A DNA stretch of 64,000 nt from Burkholderiaceae bacterium (GCA_021208885.1 JAJOJF010000039.1:29422-93421); one strand, 5' to 3'; positions 18,790 to 31,031 are shown, counted from the stretch's first letter. Notes: generated from the letters alone by a model not told the origin. Numbers and translations: made by a program.

Positions 18790-19521
18790 TCAAGACGGCT
18801 GGTGGCCCGCTAGCTCTTCGAGGGCGGCCATATCGAGAATCCGGATCTCACGCTGGCTAACGCGAATCAGACCGTCACGTGCAAAGCGCGAGAACAGGCG
18901 GCTGACTGTTTCAAGCGTCAGGCCAAGGTAGTTGCCAATCTCCTCGCGGCTCATGCGCATGATGAAGTCAGTCGAGGAGTATCCAAGTGCTGAAAGTCTT
19001 TGCGACAGGTTCACCAAAAACGCCGCTAGTCTTGCTTCTGATCGCATCGAACCCAACGCGAGCATGACTTGATAGGTGCGCGCAATTTCCTTGCTCATCA
19101 TGCGTCGCACTTGCTGTTGTAGCGATGGCACATAGCGGCTGATGTCGTCAATGTCTTTTAGGCGAACGACACAGACCTCTGAGTCCTCCATGGCGACCGC
19201 ATTTGTGCCATGTTCGCCATCGAGCATGCCGTCCAATCCAATGATTTCGCCCGGCAGGAAAAAACCGGTAATTTGCACTTGACCAGTGGCTTCTTCTAGC
19301 TGGGTCTTGACCGAGCCCAACCGCAGGCCAAACAGAGCGTCAAGCTTTTCACCATGGCGGTACAGAGTGTCGCCTTTCTTTAACTTGATACGCTCTTTGA
19401 CGAGTTCGTCTAATTGCTCTACCTCATGGTTGGGCATGCCTGCGGGCAGGCATACGTTACCCATCATGCAAGTGGCACAGTGAACGGCATCAACAGCGAC
19501 GGGTACGCGTTTTTGAGACAT
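18790..19521 (-). CDS. fnr: FNR-type oxygen-sensing transcriptional regulator
   Basis: The 243-residue CRP/FNR regulator has three N-terminal cysteines (15, 18 and 24) and a fourth in the sensor domain (117), the pattern that holds the oxygen-labile [4Fe-4S] cluster of FNR. The HTH (about 191-213, SREEIGNYLGL then ETVSRLFSRF) has the E-x2-S-R residues that contact TTGAT. It would activate genes when oxygen is scarce. Five matching boxes are found in this window, including one in its own upstream region. In Bordetella the equivalent is often named Btr. Confidence 0.95.
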   Translation of the reverse strand: MSQKRVPVAVDAVHCATCMMGNVCLPAGMPNHEVEQLDELVKERIKLKKGDTLYRHGEKLDALFGLRLGSVKTQLEEATGQVQITGFFLPGEIIGLDGMLDGEHGTNAVAMEDSEVCVVRLKDIDDISRYVPSLQQQVRRMMSKEIARTYQVMLALGSMRSEARLAAFLVNLSQRLSALGYSSTDFIMRMSREEIGNYLGLTLETVSRLFSRFARDGLIRVSQREIRILDMAALEELAGHQPS

Positions 19522-19604
19522 GGCTAGTTACCAAAAAGATTAATTTCTATCGGGTTTGCACTAGTTTTGCATAAATCCCTACATCGTTATCAAACATCGT
19601 AGAA

Positions 19605-19618
19605 TTGATTTTAGTCAA
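19605..19618 (-). promoter_or_regulatory. FNR-like box upstream of fnr
   Basis: TTGATTTTAGTCAA matches nine of ten consensus positions and overlaps the last codons of the LysR gene, about 90 bp upstream of the fnr ATG. A second, weaker half-matched site (TTGAT-N4-ATGTA on the minus strand) lies near 19581-19594. The arrangement suggests autoregulation; the effect, positive or negative, cannot be read. Confidence 0.55.
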
Positions 19619-20513
19619 AATAACCATTTTGTCTATAGTGGTACTTCAGCCAGTCAATCAAAACTTTCACTCTTAACGGGGTGAGCCGGCGCTGTGGCAT
19701 CAGCGCAAACACCCCATTGGGCGCGGCACGATAGGCATCTAGCACAGTGACCAGTCTTCCAGCGGCAATATCGTGGCTAACTTCCCACAGTGAACGCCAG
19801 GCAAGCCCATGGCCGTCCAGGCACCACTGGTGTAGCACGCTACCATCATTGCACGCCATCTGCCCTTCGATGGAGTGCCAGACAGGTTGTCCGTCAACTT
19901 GAAACAGCCAGCCACGTGTCTGGCCGCTGCGCACCGATAGCGGGAGGCATTGGTGAGTGACAATGTCATTCGGATGCTTGGGTACGCCATGAGCCTTTAA
20001 ATAAGCTGGTGAGGCCACCACGACGCGCTGGTTGTCTGCTAGTCGCGTGCCGATCAGGCTTGAGTCTGACAGTTCGCCAATTCTGATCGCACAGTCAAAA
20101 CGGTCATTGGCCAGATCAACAAAATCGTCGCTGAGGTCGAGCGACACCTCAAGTCCCGGATGTTGCGCGCACAAAGCTGGCATCAAGGGGGCCACATGGC
20201 GTCTGCCAAAGCCAGCAGGTGCGGTGATGCGCAATAGGCCCACCGGTCTGGCGCTACCTTGGCCAATACGGGTTTCAGTCTCTTGCAGCGATCTCAGAAT
20301 TTCCTGTGCCTGGGCAAACAGCGCATGTCCCTCGCTGGTTAGAGCGAGTTTGCGCGTGCTGCGCACAAACAGCCGCACCCCGAGTCTGGCTTCTAACGCA
20401 TCGACACGCCGGGCAATCAGTGCAGGCGTGACACCCTCAGATCTGGCCGCGGCAGAGAAGCTGCCTAGCGTGGCTGACGATACAAACGCCTCGAGTTGAG
20501 AGAATCGATCCAT
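19611..20513 (-). CDS. LysR-family transcriptional regulator
   Basis: The 300-residue protein has a LysR winged HTH at residues 1-60 (MDRFSQLEAFVSSATLGSFSAAARSEGVTPALIARRVDALE, in parts) and a periplasmic-binding-like effector domain. The subgroup resembles the CrgA/DsdC-like regulators with the phrase LLRITAPAGFGRRHVAPLMP. It is divergent from clpB with 141 bp between. The target and ligand are unknown; clpB is more likely under heat-shock control. Confidence 0.92.
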   Translation of the reverse strand: MDRFSQLEAFVSSATLGSFSAAARSEGVTPALIARRVDALEARLGVRLFVRSTRKLALTSEGHALFAQAQEILRSLQETETRIGQGSARPVGLLRITAPAGFGRRHVAPLMPALCAQHPGLEVSLDLSDDFVDLANDRFDCAIRIGELSDSSLIGTRLADNQRVVVASPAYLKAHGVPKHPNDIVTHQCLPLSVRSGQTRGWLFQVDGQPVWHSIEGQMACNDGSVLHQWCLDGHGLAWRSLWEVSHDIAAGRLVTVLDAYRAAPNGVFALMPQRRLTPLRVKVLIDWLKYHYRQNGYFD

Positions 20514-20564
20514 GTCAGCATCATAATTGACCAGTTGATGTGTTGTCGTTCTCGGCTGGTCCTA

Positions 20565-20591
20565 TTGAAATAACCGCTGATGGCCCCACAT
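20565..20591 (+). promoter_or_regulatory. sigma-32 (heat-shock) type promoter for clpB
   Basis: TTGAAA (20565-20570) is followed after 13 bp by CCCCACAT (20584-20591), close to the sigma-32 consensus CTTGAAA-N13-15-CCCCATNT. It lies 64 bp upstream of the clpB ATG. Location, spacing and the chaperone gene downstream agree. Confidence 0.75.
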
Positions 20592-20654
20592 ACAAGCCAT
20601 TCAGATCGCTACACGCGTATGGGGTGAAATCCCCACAACTAACGGAATTCACAC

Positions 20655-23242
<2,588 letters not shown>

Positions 23243-23316
23243 GATCTCGTGGGAGGGTCAAGTGCCAAGGTCTCAATAGGCTAAGCAATTTATGGTACTG
23301 AAGATCAGGCTGAGTG

Positions 23317-23344
23317 TGGCGGATGGACTGCAACCCATCCGCCA
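23317..23344 (+). terminator. intrinsic terminator downstream of clpB
   Basis: Perfect 10-bp arms TGGCGGATGG and CCATCCGCCA flank an eight-base loop and are followed by TTTCT. It lies about 75 bp after the clpB stop. A second, weaker hairpin (ATGCCAA/TTGGCAT, 23350-23370) follows at once. Confidence 0.7.
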
Positions 23345-23419
23345 TTTCTATGCCAATTTTTGCTTGGCATCAGTCGGAACAGGTATGATGAACAAGCCTT
23401 GAACAGACTGTCTTGACCT

Positions 23420-24502
23420 ATGGCCGACCCTATTACAACTAAAAGCCCTGAAATCGGGCGCAGCATCAGCGAGTCCATGCTCTCTTGTGTGGTGCCGGCT
23501 TTCAATGAGCACGACAATTTGGCGGTGCTGCTGCCCAAGCTGAAAGTCGCCTTGCATGGGTTGACCGATCAGTGGGAAATCATCGTGGTCGATGATGGCA
23601 GCAGTGACAATACGCCTGACTTGATGGGAATGTTGTCGAGAGAGCCTGGCATCCGGTACGTCCAGCTGTCACGCAATTTTGGCAAGGAAGCCGCCCTGAC
23701 TGCTGGCATAGAAGCCGCTCAGGGGGAAGCCGTGGTGCTCATGGATGCGGATTTGCAGCATCCGCCGGCGTTGCTCAAAAAAATGGTGGCACGTTGGGAG
23801 GCAGGCATAGACATGGTCTATGCCGTGCGCGAGAGTCGCCACGACGAGCATTGGGGCAAACGGCTTGGCACCAAACTGTTTTATTCCCTACTTAGAAGTG
23901 AATCAGGCGTTCAGGTTCCTCCGCATGCTGGCGATTTCCGGCTAATGGATCGCGCTGTCGTTGATGCCTTGATGGAGTTGCCCGAGCGCGATCGGTTTAT
24001 GAAAGGGCTGTACGCATGGGTAGGGTTTCGAAGCGAGTCTTTGCCCTTCATGCCGGAGAGTCGGATGTCGGGCAAGAGTCATTTCAGCCCATGGCGACTG
24101 TGGCGCCTTGCGATGGCTGGCCTGATGTCATTTACAACATGGCCGTTGCGAGCCGTGAGTGTGATGGGCTTTGTGGTGTCGATTTGCTCGTTTATCTATG
24201 GGATCTATATCGTCGGCGAATTTATTCTTTACGGTCACCCAATTGATGGTTGGCCCACGATTGTGACGATTTTGTTGTTCTTTTCAGGAATCAACTTGTT
24301 ATCCCTTGGTGTGGTCGGTGAATACATCGCGCGCGTATTCAAAGAGGTCAAGCATCGCCCGGTCTATCTCGTGCGTCAGTCAATGGGCGCGGCTGCTGGC
24401 ATTGAACGCCCAGAGACGGCTAGCAACAAACGTCAGCACCGCCACGCCAATCAAAATCAAGGCGAGCAAAAGCTCGTACGGCAGCCGAGTTTGTTTGAGT
24501 AG
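23420..24502 (+). CDS. family 2 glycosyltransferase (polyprenyl-phosphate sugar transferase type)
   Basis: The 360-residue GT-A enzyme has VVPAFNEHDNL at the N terminus, IVVDDGSSDNTPDLM and VVLMDADLQHPPALL with the DxD-type metal site. Two C-terminal helices (VMGFVVSICSFIYGIYIVGEFILYG and IVTILLFFSGINLLSLGVVGEYIARV) match the DPM1/GtrB/ArnC branch, which loads a sugar onto undecaprenyl phosphate. The 3' end overlaps the convergent GtrA-like gene by 123 bp. With the GtrA-like and YdjC-like neighbours it resembles the Bordetella LgmA/NaxD aminosugar-lipid A pathway (inference). Confidence 0.9.
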   Translation: MADPITTKSPEIGRSISESMLSCVVPAFNEHDNLAVLLPKLKVALHGLTDQWEIIVVDDGSSDNTPDLMGMLSREPGIRYVQLSRNFGKEAALTAGIEAAQGEAVVLMDADLQHPPALLKKMVARWEAGIDMVYAVRESRHDEHWGKRLGTKLFYSLLRSESGVQVPPHAGDFRLMDRAVVDALMELPERDRFMKGLYAWVGFRSESLPFMPESRMSGKSHFSPWRLWRLAMAGLMSFTTWPLRAVSVMGFVVSICSFIYGIYIVGEFILYGHPIDGWPTIVTILLFFSGINLLSLGVVGEYIARVFKEVKHRPVYLVRQSMGAAAGIERPETASNKRQHRHANQNQGEQKLVRQPSLFE

Positions 24503-24778
24503 CAACGCATAACTGGTCTCGTTGATAGCGAAACCGGCAGCAGACAATAAAAAAAATCGCCAGACGGCATCTTTTACCCCGCTTCGCTGATGACGAAAGG
24601 TCAACTGATAATGACCTGTGAAGGAGACCCCGAAGGCGACCAGCCAGCCGATGACATTGGCCACAAGCGGGGTAAGATAACCGCCAGATACTAAAACCAC
24701 CACGACAATCCAGTGCACCAGCGCAGCACTTGCGCCGACCGCGACAAACCAGGCAAGTTGGTGAGAGAGTTTTTTCAT
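24380..24778 (-). CDS. GtrA-family membrane protein (putative lipid-linked sugar flippase)
   Basis: The 132-residue protein has four predicted helices and GtrA-family phrases such as QLAWFVAVGASAALVHW, GWLVAFGVSFTGHYQLTF and VASRLWAF. GtrA proteins are thought to move undecaprenyl-phosphate sugars across the inner membrane. The ATG at 24778 is chosen: it interlocks with the divergent ATG of the deacetylase gene (both are read from the same CATG). Its 3' third is encoded opposite the end of the glycosyltransferase gene. Confidence 0.85.
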   Translation of the reverse strand: MKKLSHQLAWFVAVGASAALVHWIVVVVLVSGGYLTPLVANVIGWLVAFGVSFTGHYQLTFRHQRSGVKDAVWRFFLLSAAGFAINETSYALLLKQTRLPYELLLALILIGVAVLTFVASRLWAFNASSRAH

Positions 24779-25649
24779 GGACAGTGATGCAGTGAATTTA
24801 AAAGCGCCCGAATTAACGACCAATCGCAAGACGATTGCCATCTGTGCAGACGACTACGGTGTCGATGTTGAAGTCAACCGTGCCATTGTAGACTTGGCCG
24901 GGCTTGATCGCTTGACCGCGACGAGCGTCTTGGTTGATGCCGACATTGATTCAGAATCCATTGCCGCACTTAAAAGCCTCAATATCGATATTGGTCTGCA
25001 CCTGAATTTCACGGAAGTCCTTGGCCATTTGCCCGTCAATGCGGTGATGCCGCTGAATCAATTGATAATGCGTTCCCATGCAAGATTGCTGTCAAGCCAA
25101 TGGGTGCGTCAGAACATTGAGCGTCAGCTCGATCAGTTTGAGGCGTTGCTCGGACGAGCCCCTAATTATGTCGATGGGCATTTGCACATTCATCAGTTGC
25201 CAATGATTCGTGACGAATTGTTGAAAGCGCTGAGCATGCGTCAACTACCAGCCGGGTTTTGGGTACGTGATACGCGAGCTGGCGATTTGTCCGGCGCTCC
25301 ATGGGCGGAACGATTCAAGGCAGCGGTGATCGGGAATCTAGGCATGAGCGCTTTGGCTCGAGCGGCTCACGATCAGCGGCTTGGTGTTAATCAGGGCTTT
25401 TTTGGGGTCTACGACTTTACCAAAGCTCATCGACCTTTTATGCAGATGATGGCCGGTTGGTTAGCACATGCTCGATCGGGTTCGTTGGTGATGACGCATC
25501 CGTCGTGTCGTTGCTTGCCAGGTGACCCCATCGGGCAAGCCCGTGTCGATGAATACCGGGCACTTGCAAGCGAGGCTTTCGGATCGTTACTGCAACAACA
25601 GGGTGTCACACTGGCACGAGCCTCTCAGGCATTGTCGTCTTTGCCGTAG
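24777..25649 (+). CDS. ChbG/HpnK (YdjC) family carbohydrate deacetylase
   Basis: The 290-residue protein begins [18 protein letters not shown], the metal-binding DD motif of the YdjC family. Later it has GLHLNFTE and [15 protein letters not shown] with the histidines. Members deacetylate N-acetyl sugars, for example chitooligosaccharides, or undecaprenyl-phosphate GalNAc/GlcNAc in the case of NaxD. The glycosyltransferase and GtrA neighbours favour the NaxD-like role. The 3' end overlaps the convergent queH frame by 25 bp. Confidence 0.88.
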   Translation: MDSDAVNLKAPELTTNRKTIAICADDYGVDVEVNRAIVDLAGLDRLTATSVLVDADIDSESIAALKSLNIDIGLHLNFTEVLGHLPVNAVMPLNQLIMRSHARLLSSQWVRQNIERQLDQFEALLGRAPNYVDGHLHIHQLPMIRDELLKALSMRQLPAGFWVRDTRAGDLSGAPWAERFKAAVIGNLGMSALARAAHDQRLGVNQGFFGVYDFTKAHRPFMQMMAGWLAHARSGSLVMTHPSCRCLPGDPIGQARVDEYRALASEAFGSLLQQQGVTLARASQALSSLP

Positions 25650-26304
25650 AACTTCACGCCGATTTTGATGCGGTCTCGCCCTTGAGCTCGACGGTGGCGG
25701 TTGGTGTCGCGTAGCGAGTAGACGCAGCCACAATACTCTTGTTGATAAAACGCCTCGCGCTTGCTGATCTCGATCATTCGTTGCGAGCCGCCATGTTTGC
25801 GCCAGTTGTACGTCCAATAAATCAGATTGTCGTAGCGGCCGGCTGCACGCTCACCACAGCCGTTGATCTGGTTCATGTCTTTCCAGCGAGAAATCCCCAG
25901 TGAGCTTGTAATCGTGTCATAGCCGTTTTCGTGTGCATAAAGGGCAGTTCGCTCAAACCGCATGTCGAAACACTGGGTGCAACGTTCGCCTCGCTCCGGT
26001 TCGTTCTCAAGTCCCTTGATGCGCTCGAACCAGTTGTCAACGTCATAGTCGGCATCAATGAACCGAATGCCATGACGCTCGGCAAACCGGATGTTTTCTT
26101 GCTTGCGAATTTCGTACTCTTTGACTGGGTGAATGTTGGGGTTATAGAAAAAATGTCGTAATCGATTCCTGAAGCAAGCATGGCTTCCATGACTTCGCCA
26201 GAGCAGGGCGCGCAGCATGAATGCAACAACACCTTATGACGACCGTCAGGTAGCTGCAAGCTTGGGCGTAGTGGGTCTGCCGGATCTGTCATTTGTTGAT
26301 CCAT
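25625..26304 (-). pseudogene. queH: epoxyqueuosine reductase QueH, interrupted by a one-base frameshift
   Basis: QueH reduces epoxyqueuosine to queuosine in tRNA, the last step of the pathway to which QueF belongs. The N-terminal frame carries [17 protein letters not shown]. The reading then shifts at a run of six T residues (26148-26153 on the + strand as A), after GIDYDIF. The second frame resumes with [24 protein letters not shown] and contains RCTQCFDMR and QEYCGCVYS, the remaining metal-cluster cysteines. One extra T would restore a 226-residue QueH of normal size. It may be a true lesion, transcriptional slippage or a sequencing error. The start is ATG 26304 or ATG 26292. Confidence 0.87.
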
Positions 26305-26349
26305 GTCAATTGATCTAGGTTAAGTCCATATTTTAATGCTTCTAATGAT

Positions 26350-26363
26350 TTGATCCAAAACAA
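26350..26363 (+). promoter_or_regulatory. FNR-like box upstream of the SQR-like gene
   Basis: TTGATCCAAAACAA matches nine of ten FNR consensus positions and shares the CCAA spacer with ccoN box 1. It lies 71 bp before the SQR-like ATG and between that gene and the divergent queH. No strong -10 is visible at exactly 41.5 bp; CATAAC (26396-26401) is the nearest. Confidence 0.5.
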
Positions 26364-26433
26364 GTACCCAAGTCAGGGTGCTTCGCTTGCTTGGACATAA
26401 CGATAGTTTCATGTTTTTTAGGCGGAGGCAATC

Positions 26434-27720
26434 ATGGAGCGACGTGCATTTTTAGCTGGAGCAGCTGCTCTGGCAGCCGCAGGGTGGGGTGCCCCCGCCG
26501 TTGCGAAATCGGACGCCAAGGCGCGTGTGGTCATCGCTGGCGCTGGTGCAGCCGGACTGTCGATTGCCTCCAGAGTGGCGCGTCAGATGCCCAATGCAAC
26601 CATCACGATTTTTGATGCACGGCGCAATCACTACTTCCAGCCGGGCTGGACGCTGGTGGGTGCTGGCTGGTGGAAGCCAGGTCAAACCGTCGAACCTACC
26701 AAGCGCTATATTCCTGCAGGCGTGAAGTGGGTCGAACAAAGCATCATTGAATTTAATCCCGATGCCAACGAGGTCACTGATGCCAGCGGCCAGAAGCATC
26801 AGTACGACTGGTTATTTGTGGCCACGGGTTTGTCGCTTGATTACGACCAGATCCAGGGCATGAGTAGCGACTTGATTGGCATTAAAGGCATTGCCAGTAT
26901 TTATGCAGGTCCAGAAGCAGCGGCGGCGTCTGCCAAAGTGATTGACGAATACATCGCCAAAGGTGGCGTGTCTTTATTTGGAAGACCCGCGACCGACATG
27001 AAATGCGCTGGTGCACCGCTTAAGATGACTTTCATTACAGAGGACAAAGCCACGCGTGCGGGTCGTCGCTCTGCTTGTCAGATTCGCTATGCTGCCCATA
27101 ATCAGGGACTGTTTGCAGTGCCGGTCGTTGACGCCCGGGTCAAAGAAATGTTTGCCGAGCGTGGCATAGATCCGCTCTACAGTCATGTTATTCACAGCAT
27201 TGATGCCGATGCCAAGAAGGCAACCTATCAAACCCCCGACGGTTTGGTTACTTTGGACTATGACATGATTCATGTCATCCCGCCGATGAGCGCACCGCCT
27301 TCGGTGCGCCATAGTCCGCTGGCCTGGCAGACAGGATCACAAGCGCCAGGCGGCTGGGTGGAGGTTGACCAGACCAGCTTGCGCAGTCCCCGGTACCCCA
27401 ATGTATTTGCCGTGGGAGATGTCGCCGGCGTACCCAAGGGCAAGACGGCAGCAAGCGTCAAATTCCAGGTGCCGGTGGCTGTCGACCACATGGTTGCTGC
27501 GGCCAACGGTATTGAGTCCCCCAAGCTTTATAACGGCTACACATCCTGCCCGATGGTCACAGGTCTTGGCAAAGCCATGTTGATCGAGTTTGACTACGAG
27601 AACAATCTGGTACCGTCATTCCCTTTCATTGATCCATTAAAGGAGCTGTGGGTATCTTGGTTTATTGAAGAAAAAGCATTGCTTGGCACTTACAAAGCCA
27701 TGTTGCGTGGCTACGCTTAA
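26434..27720 (+). CDS. sulfide:quinone oxidoreductase-like FAD protein with Tat-type signal
   Basis: The 428-residue flavoprotein begins MERRAFLAGAAALAAAGWGAPAVA, a likely twin-arginine or Sec export signal, then VVIAGAGAAGLSIA (FAD-binding GxGxxG). Two cysteines occur in places typical of sulfide:quinone oxidoreductases, DMKCAGAPLKM and YTSCPMVTG, with a C-terminal NVFAVGDVAGVPKGKTAAS. It would oxidise sulfide and pass electrons to quinone. An export signal on an SQR-type protein is unusual, though some flavocytochrome c-like relatives are periplasmic. It is followed 13 bp later by a small membrane protein and is possibly under FNR control. Confidence 0.88.
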   Translation: MERRAFLAGAAALAAAGWGAPAVAKSDAKARVVIAGAGAAGLSIASRVARQMPNATITIFDARRNHYFQPGWTLVGAGWWKPGQTVEPTKRYIPAGVKWVEQSIIEFNPDANEVTDASGQKHQYDWLFVATGLSLDYDQIQGMSSDLIGIKGIASIYAGPEAAAASAKVIDEYIAKGGVSLFGRPATDMKCAGAPLKMTFITEDKATRAGRRSACQIRYAAHNQGLFAVPVVDARVKEMFAERGIDPLYSHVIHSIDADAKKATYQTPDGLVTLDYDMIHVIPPMSAPPSVRHSPLAWQTGSQAPGGWVEVDQTSLRSPRYPNVFAVGDVAGVPKGKTAASVKFQVPVAVDHMVAAANGIESPKLYNGYTSCPMVTGLGKAMLIEFDYENNLVPSFPFIDPLKELWVSWFIEEKALLGTYKAMLRGYA

Positions 27721-27733
27721 TCGGGGTTGAATC

Positions 27734-28090
27734 ATGGAAGAAATTAGCGTTGGAATGATCGTGGTCACTCTGTGGGAGACCTTTGGCTGGCTATTTGCAT
27801 TCGGTGTGGTGGTTGGACTGGTGATGTTGTTAATGTTGTTCAAGGCATTTGCCAGGCGGCGAGCCGGACACCAGCCATTTGGCAAGTTGTTCTGGCAGGG
27901 TATTGTGGTCATGCTAATCGTCGCGGCCATTCTCACCCCGTTTGTGCCGCTATGGACGCTGGCGCCTGTGGGTGATCTGCGTGGCCTGGTCGACTACGTC
28001 ATTGCCTATGGCATGGCACTGGCACCCGCATCGGTCATGGGTGTTTTGTGGGTGTACGTGAGTTCGCTCGGTACACCCAAAGCTGCCTAA
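27734..28090 (+). CDS. small membrane protein next to the SQR-like gene (possibly DUF5368)
   Basis: The 118-residue protein has three predicted membrane helices ([44 protein letters not shown] and [24 protein letters not shown]). From memory, similar proteins (DUF5368) occur beside SQR-like genes. The partnership suggests a membrane anchor or quinone-side partner, but no cofactor motif is visible. Its stop overlaps the convergent glnE stop by 4 bp. Confidence 0.75.
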   Translation: MEEISVGMIVVTLWETFGWLFAFGVVVGLVMLLMLFKAFARRRAGHQPFGKLFWQGIVVMLIVAAILTPFVPLWTLAPVGDLRGLVDYVIAYGMALAPASVMGVLWVYVSSLGTPKAA

Positions 28091-30971
28091 TCGTCTGGCC
28101 CGAGTACGGCATCCCAAAGCCTTCTGACGGCGGTTTTGACGGTCTGCATCTCGGCTGGTGGCACTCGAGCTTTCTCCGCGCCCTGCAATCGCAGGGCGTG
28201 TTGTCGTTTGCGAAGGATTCGATAGGCATCGATCGCGCCTTGCGCGATATCCTGGCTGATCAAGCCAAGCCTGCCGGAAATGCCCAACAATGCAATATTG
28301 CCTAGATTGGGTATCAATTCGGGGTGAGTTCGGGCGTGGCAAAGCACCAGATACTGGGTCACAAACTCGAGGTCAACCATGCCACCAGGGTCGTGCTTCA
28401 AGTCAAACAGCTCACTTTTGTTCGGGTGGCCATCGCTGATTTTTTGTCGCATTTCCCTTACATCGACAGCGAGCTTTATGGGGTCACGCGCCATGCAGAG
28501 GACCTCTCGCCGGATGGCCTCAAAGGCTTGGCCAACAGCGGCATCCCCAGCGGCAAACCGCGCGCGGGTGATAGCCTGGTGTTCCCAGGCCCAGGCATGT
28601 TCGGTCTGATATGTTCGAAATGCATCAATTGAGACCGTCAGCAAACCTGCATCGCCATCAGGACGCAGTCGCAAGTCAACCTCGTATAAGCGTCCGGATG
28701 ATGTCATGGTTGAAAGCCACGAGGTCAGGCGGCGTGCAAGTTTGGTGTAGCGTTCGGCTGCGTCAGGGTCGGGGTCATCAAACAGGTACACCAAGTCAAG
28801 GTCTGACGAATAGCCCAACTCCTTGCCGCCGAGCTTGCCGTAGGCAATGATGGCAAAGCGCGGCATCGGGGTGTTCTCTGGTTCGGTGCGAAGTACCAGC
28901 GGCCACACCCGGGAGATGGTCTCTGACAGCAACAGATCGGCCAACGCTGAGAGCTGATCCGCTAAAACCTCGACAGAAAGCACGCCGGCCAAGTCTTGCG
29001 CCAGCAACTGGAAGCTGACCTGACGCTGCAAGTCTCGCATCAGGTTCATCTGTTGCTCAACGTCGGCTTGACCATCGGCCAGAACGCAGGCGTTCATGTC
29101 AGCGTTCAGGTTGAGCTTGATGCGCTCGAAATCAATCGGCTCCATCAATGTTCCCCAGTCAATCAGGCTGTCAAGCACAACTGGGTGTTGGATGACATAC
29201 TGCGCTGCCCAAGGGCTTGCCGCCATGATGCGTGCCACACGAGCCAGTGTCTCCGGGTACTCGATAAGCAGCGCCAGATAGGCGCTGCGCTGGGCAATCG
29301 TCTCGATCAGGTCTAGCAACCGAACCATCGCCGTTGCTGGCGTCTCGGTGTTTAGTGCTGAACCAAGCAAAAGTGGCAGCAGATCGTCAACGCGCTGGCG
29401 ACTCTGGGAGGGCAAGCCGCGGATCCGGTGGCTATCGATAAAGGAGTCGATTCTTTGCTTCAAAGACGCGCTGTCGCTGCCAAACAACTCGAGCAGTGCC
29501 GGCAAGTCCTTGCCAACCGAGGTCATGCTGGTAGTTTGCGCAGGGTCATGCGGCTGTTGGGCGGCTTGTTCGCTATCTGGCGTTACTTGCTTGCCGGCGA
29601 CTTGCTCGTCGCCGCCTAAGCCCGCAATTCGGAATGCATCGCGAAACACGGCAGCCACGGCGTTGCGATGATCGGTCAGCTTTGCCTCGAAGTCCTCTGG
29701 CGTCATGCCGAGTGCGACGGCCAACTCGGCTCTAACCTCAGCGTCGCTTGGCAAGAGATGAGTTTGCGCGTCTTCACGGTACTGCAAAGCATGTTCAACC
29801 CGACGCAAAAAAACGTAGGCATCGGCCAGCTCGTGGGCAGTGGCTTGGGGCAAGAGTCCGGCGCGGGCCTGCGCCTCCAAAGCCTGCAGCAAAGACCTCT
29901 GTTGCAATGCTGGCATTTTGCCGCCACGGATCAGCTGGGTCAGTTGCACCACGAACTCAACTTCGCGGATGCCACCTTTGCCAAGTTTGATGTTGTGTTC
30001 TGTGTCTATGCCCTGGCGTGCCGAAGCCCGCCGCTGCCAGTCTTGACGTATTCTTTCTCGCAGATCACGCAGTGCTGACAATGCATCAAAATCGAAGTAC
30101 TTGCGGTAGACAAACGGCAGGCGCATGCTTTCAACGTGCTGTTGAGTCAGTCCCATGTCACTGTCAGAAAAAAACTTCGCCGGCATGATCCGTCCCTTTA
30201 GCCAGGCATAGCGCTCCCATTCACGACCCTGCGTGAAGAGGTACTGCTCAAATGCATCTAGGCTCCATGCTAAAGGTCCTGAATCGCCATCTGGACGCAG
30301 GCGCAGGTCGGTTCTAAAGACTTGGCCATGCTCGTCAGGCTCGGAAATAATCGGCATCATGCGACGTGTGACGTTGCCAAAGAACTCGTGATACGAAATC
30401 GGACGCGCACCGTCGGTTTCGCCCTCGTCGCCGTAGAGCATGATCAGATCAATGTCAGACGAGACGTTAAGCTCGCCACCGCCAAGTTTGCCCATGCCGA
30501 TGATGATCATCTCCATGGGCTTGCCGTTAGCTGGATCAATCGGTGCTCCGTGGCGCTCGACCATTTCCTGCATGACGCTGCGATAGGCTTGTTCAACCGC
30601 AATATCAGCAAGCTCGGTCATGGCACCCGTTACCTCAGCAAGGCCGGCATGCCCGGCAAGATCTCGCACCATCACCGCAAAAACACCCGCTCACGCAGCT
30701 GTCTGAGTACCCGTCGACAATCTGGCACAGCGAGCGTGGCACTATGTCGAGGCTTTGAGGCGAGTTCTTCGAACCAGACACCGATCTGATCTGGCGTTAC
30801 TTGGTTAAGACAGGCGCTTTCTAGCCATTGTTCGAGCGCTTGATTGGCTTGCAGCCGGCGTCTTAGGGCACCAGACCATTGGCAAGCGGTTTGCAGTATA
30901 TCGTTGTGCATAAGGTTTGCTTTGTGTGCTGATTGAACCCGAGCGATATGAACGAGATGATCCAGACTCAA
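28087..30971 (-). pseudogene. glnE: glutamine synthetase adenylyltransferase/adenylyl-removing enzyme, frameshifted near the 5' end
   Basis: GlnE adds and removes AMP on glutamine synthetase in response to PII and glutamine. The long frame (stop 28087) holds both nucleotidyltransferase halves: [22 protein letters not shown] in the N-terminal deadenylylase part and [23 protein letters not shown] in the C-terminal adenylylase part. The first 95 or so residues are in another frame (from ATG 30971) and stop after [10 protein letters not shown]. One additional T in a run of five (30679-30683) would give [15 protein letters not shown] and a full 961-residue GlnE. If real, translation could restart at ATG codons just after the shift, losing the N terminus only. 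Confidence 0.88.
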
Positions 30972-31031
30972 TCTATAACTGCTATAACTAAAAAATTACC
31001 GTAACAGTACGATATTCGATTCATCGCATCA

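Noticed and set aside
23350..23370. Second hairpin after clpB as a terminator
   Set aside because: It has 7-bp arms and no following T run; it was mentioned only with the stronger hairpin.
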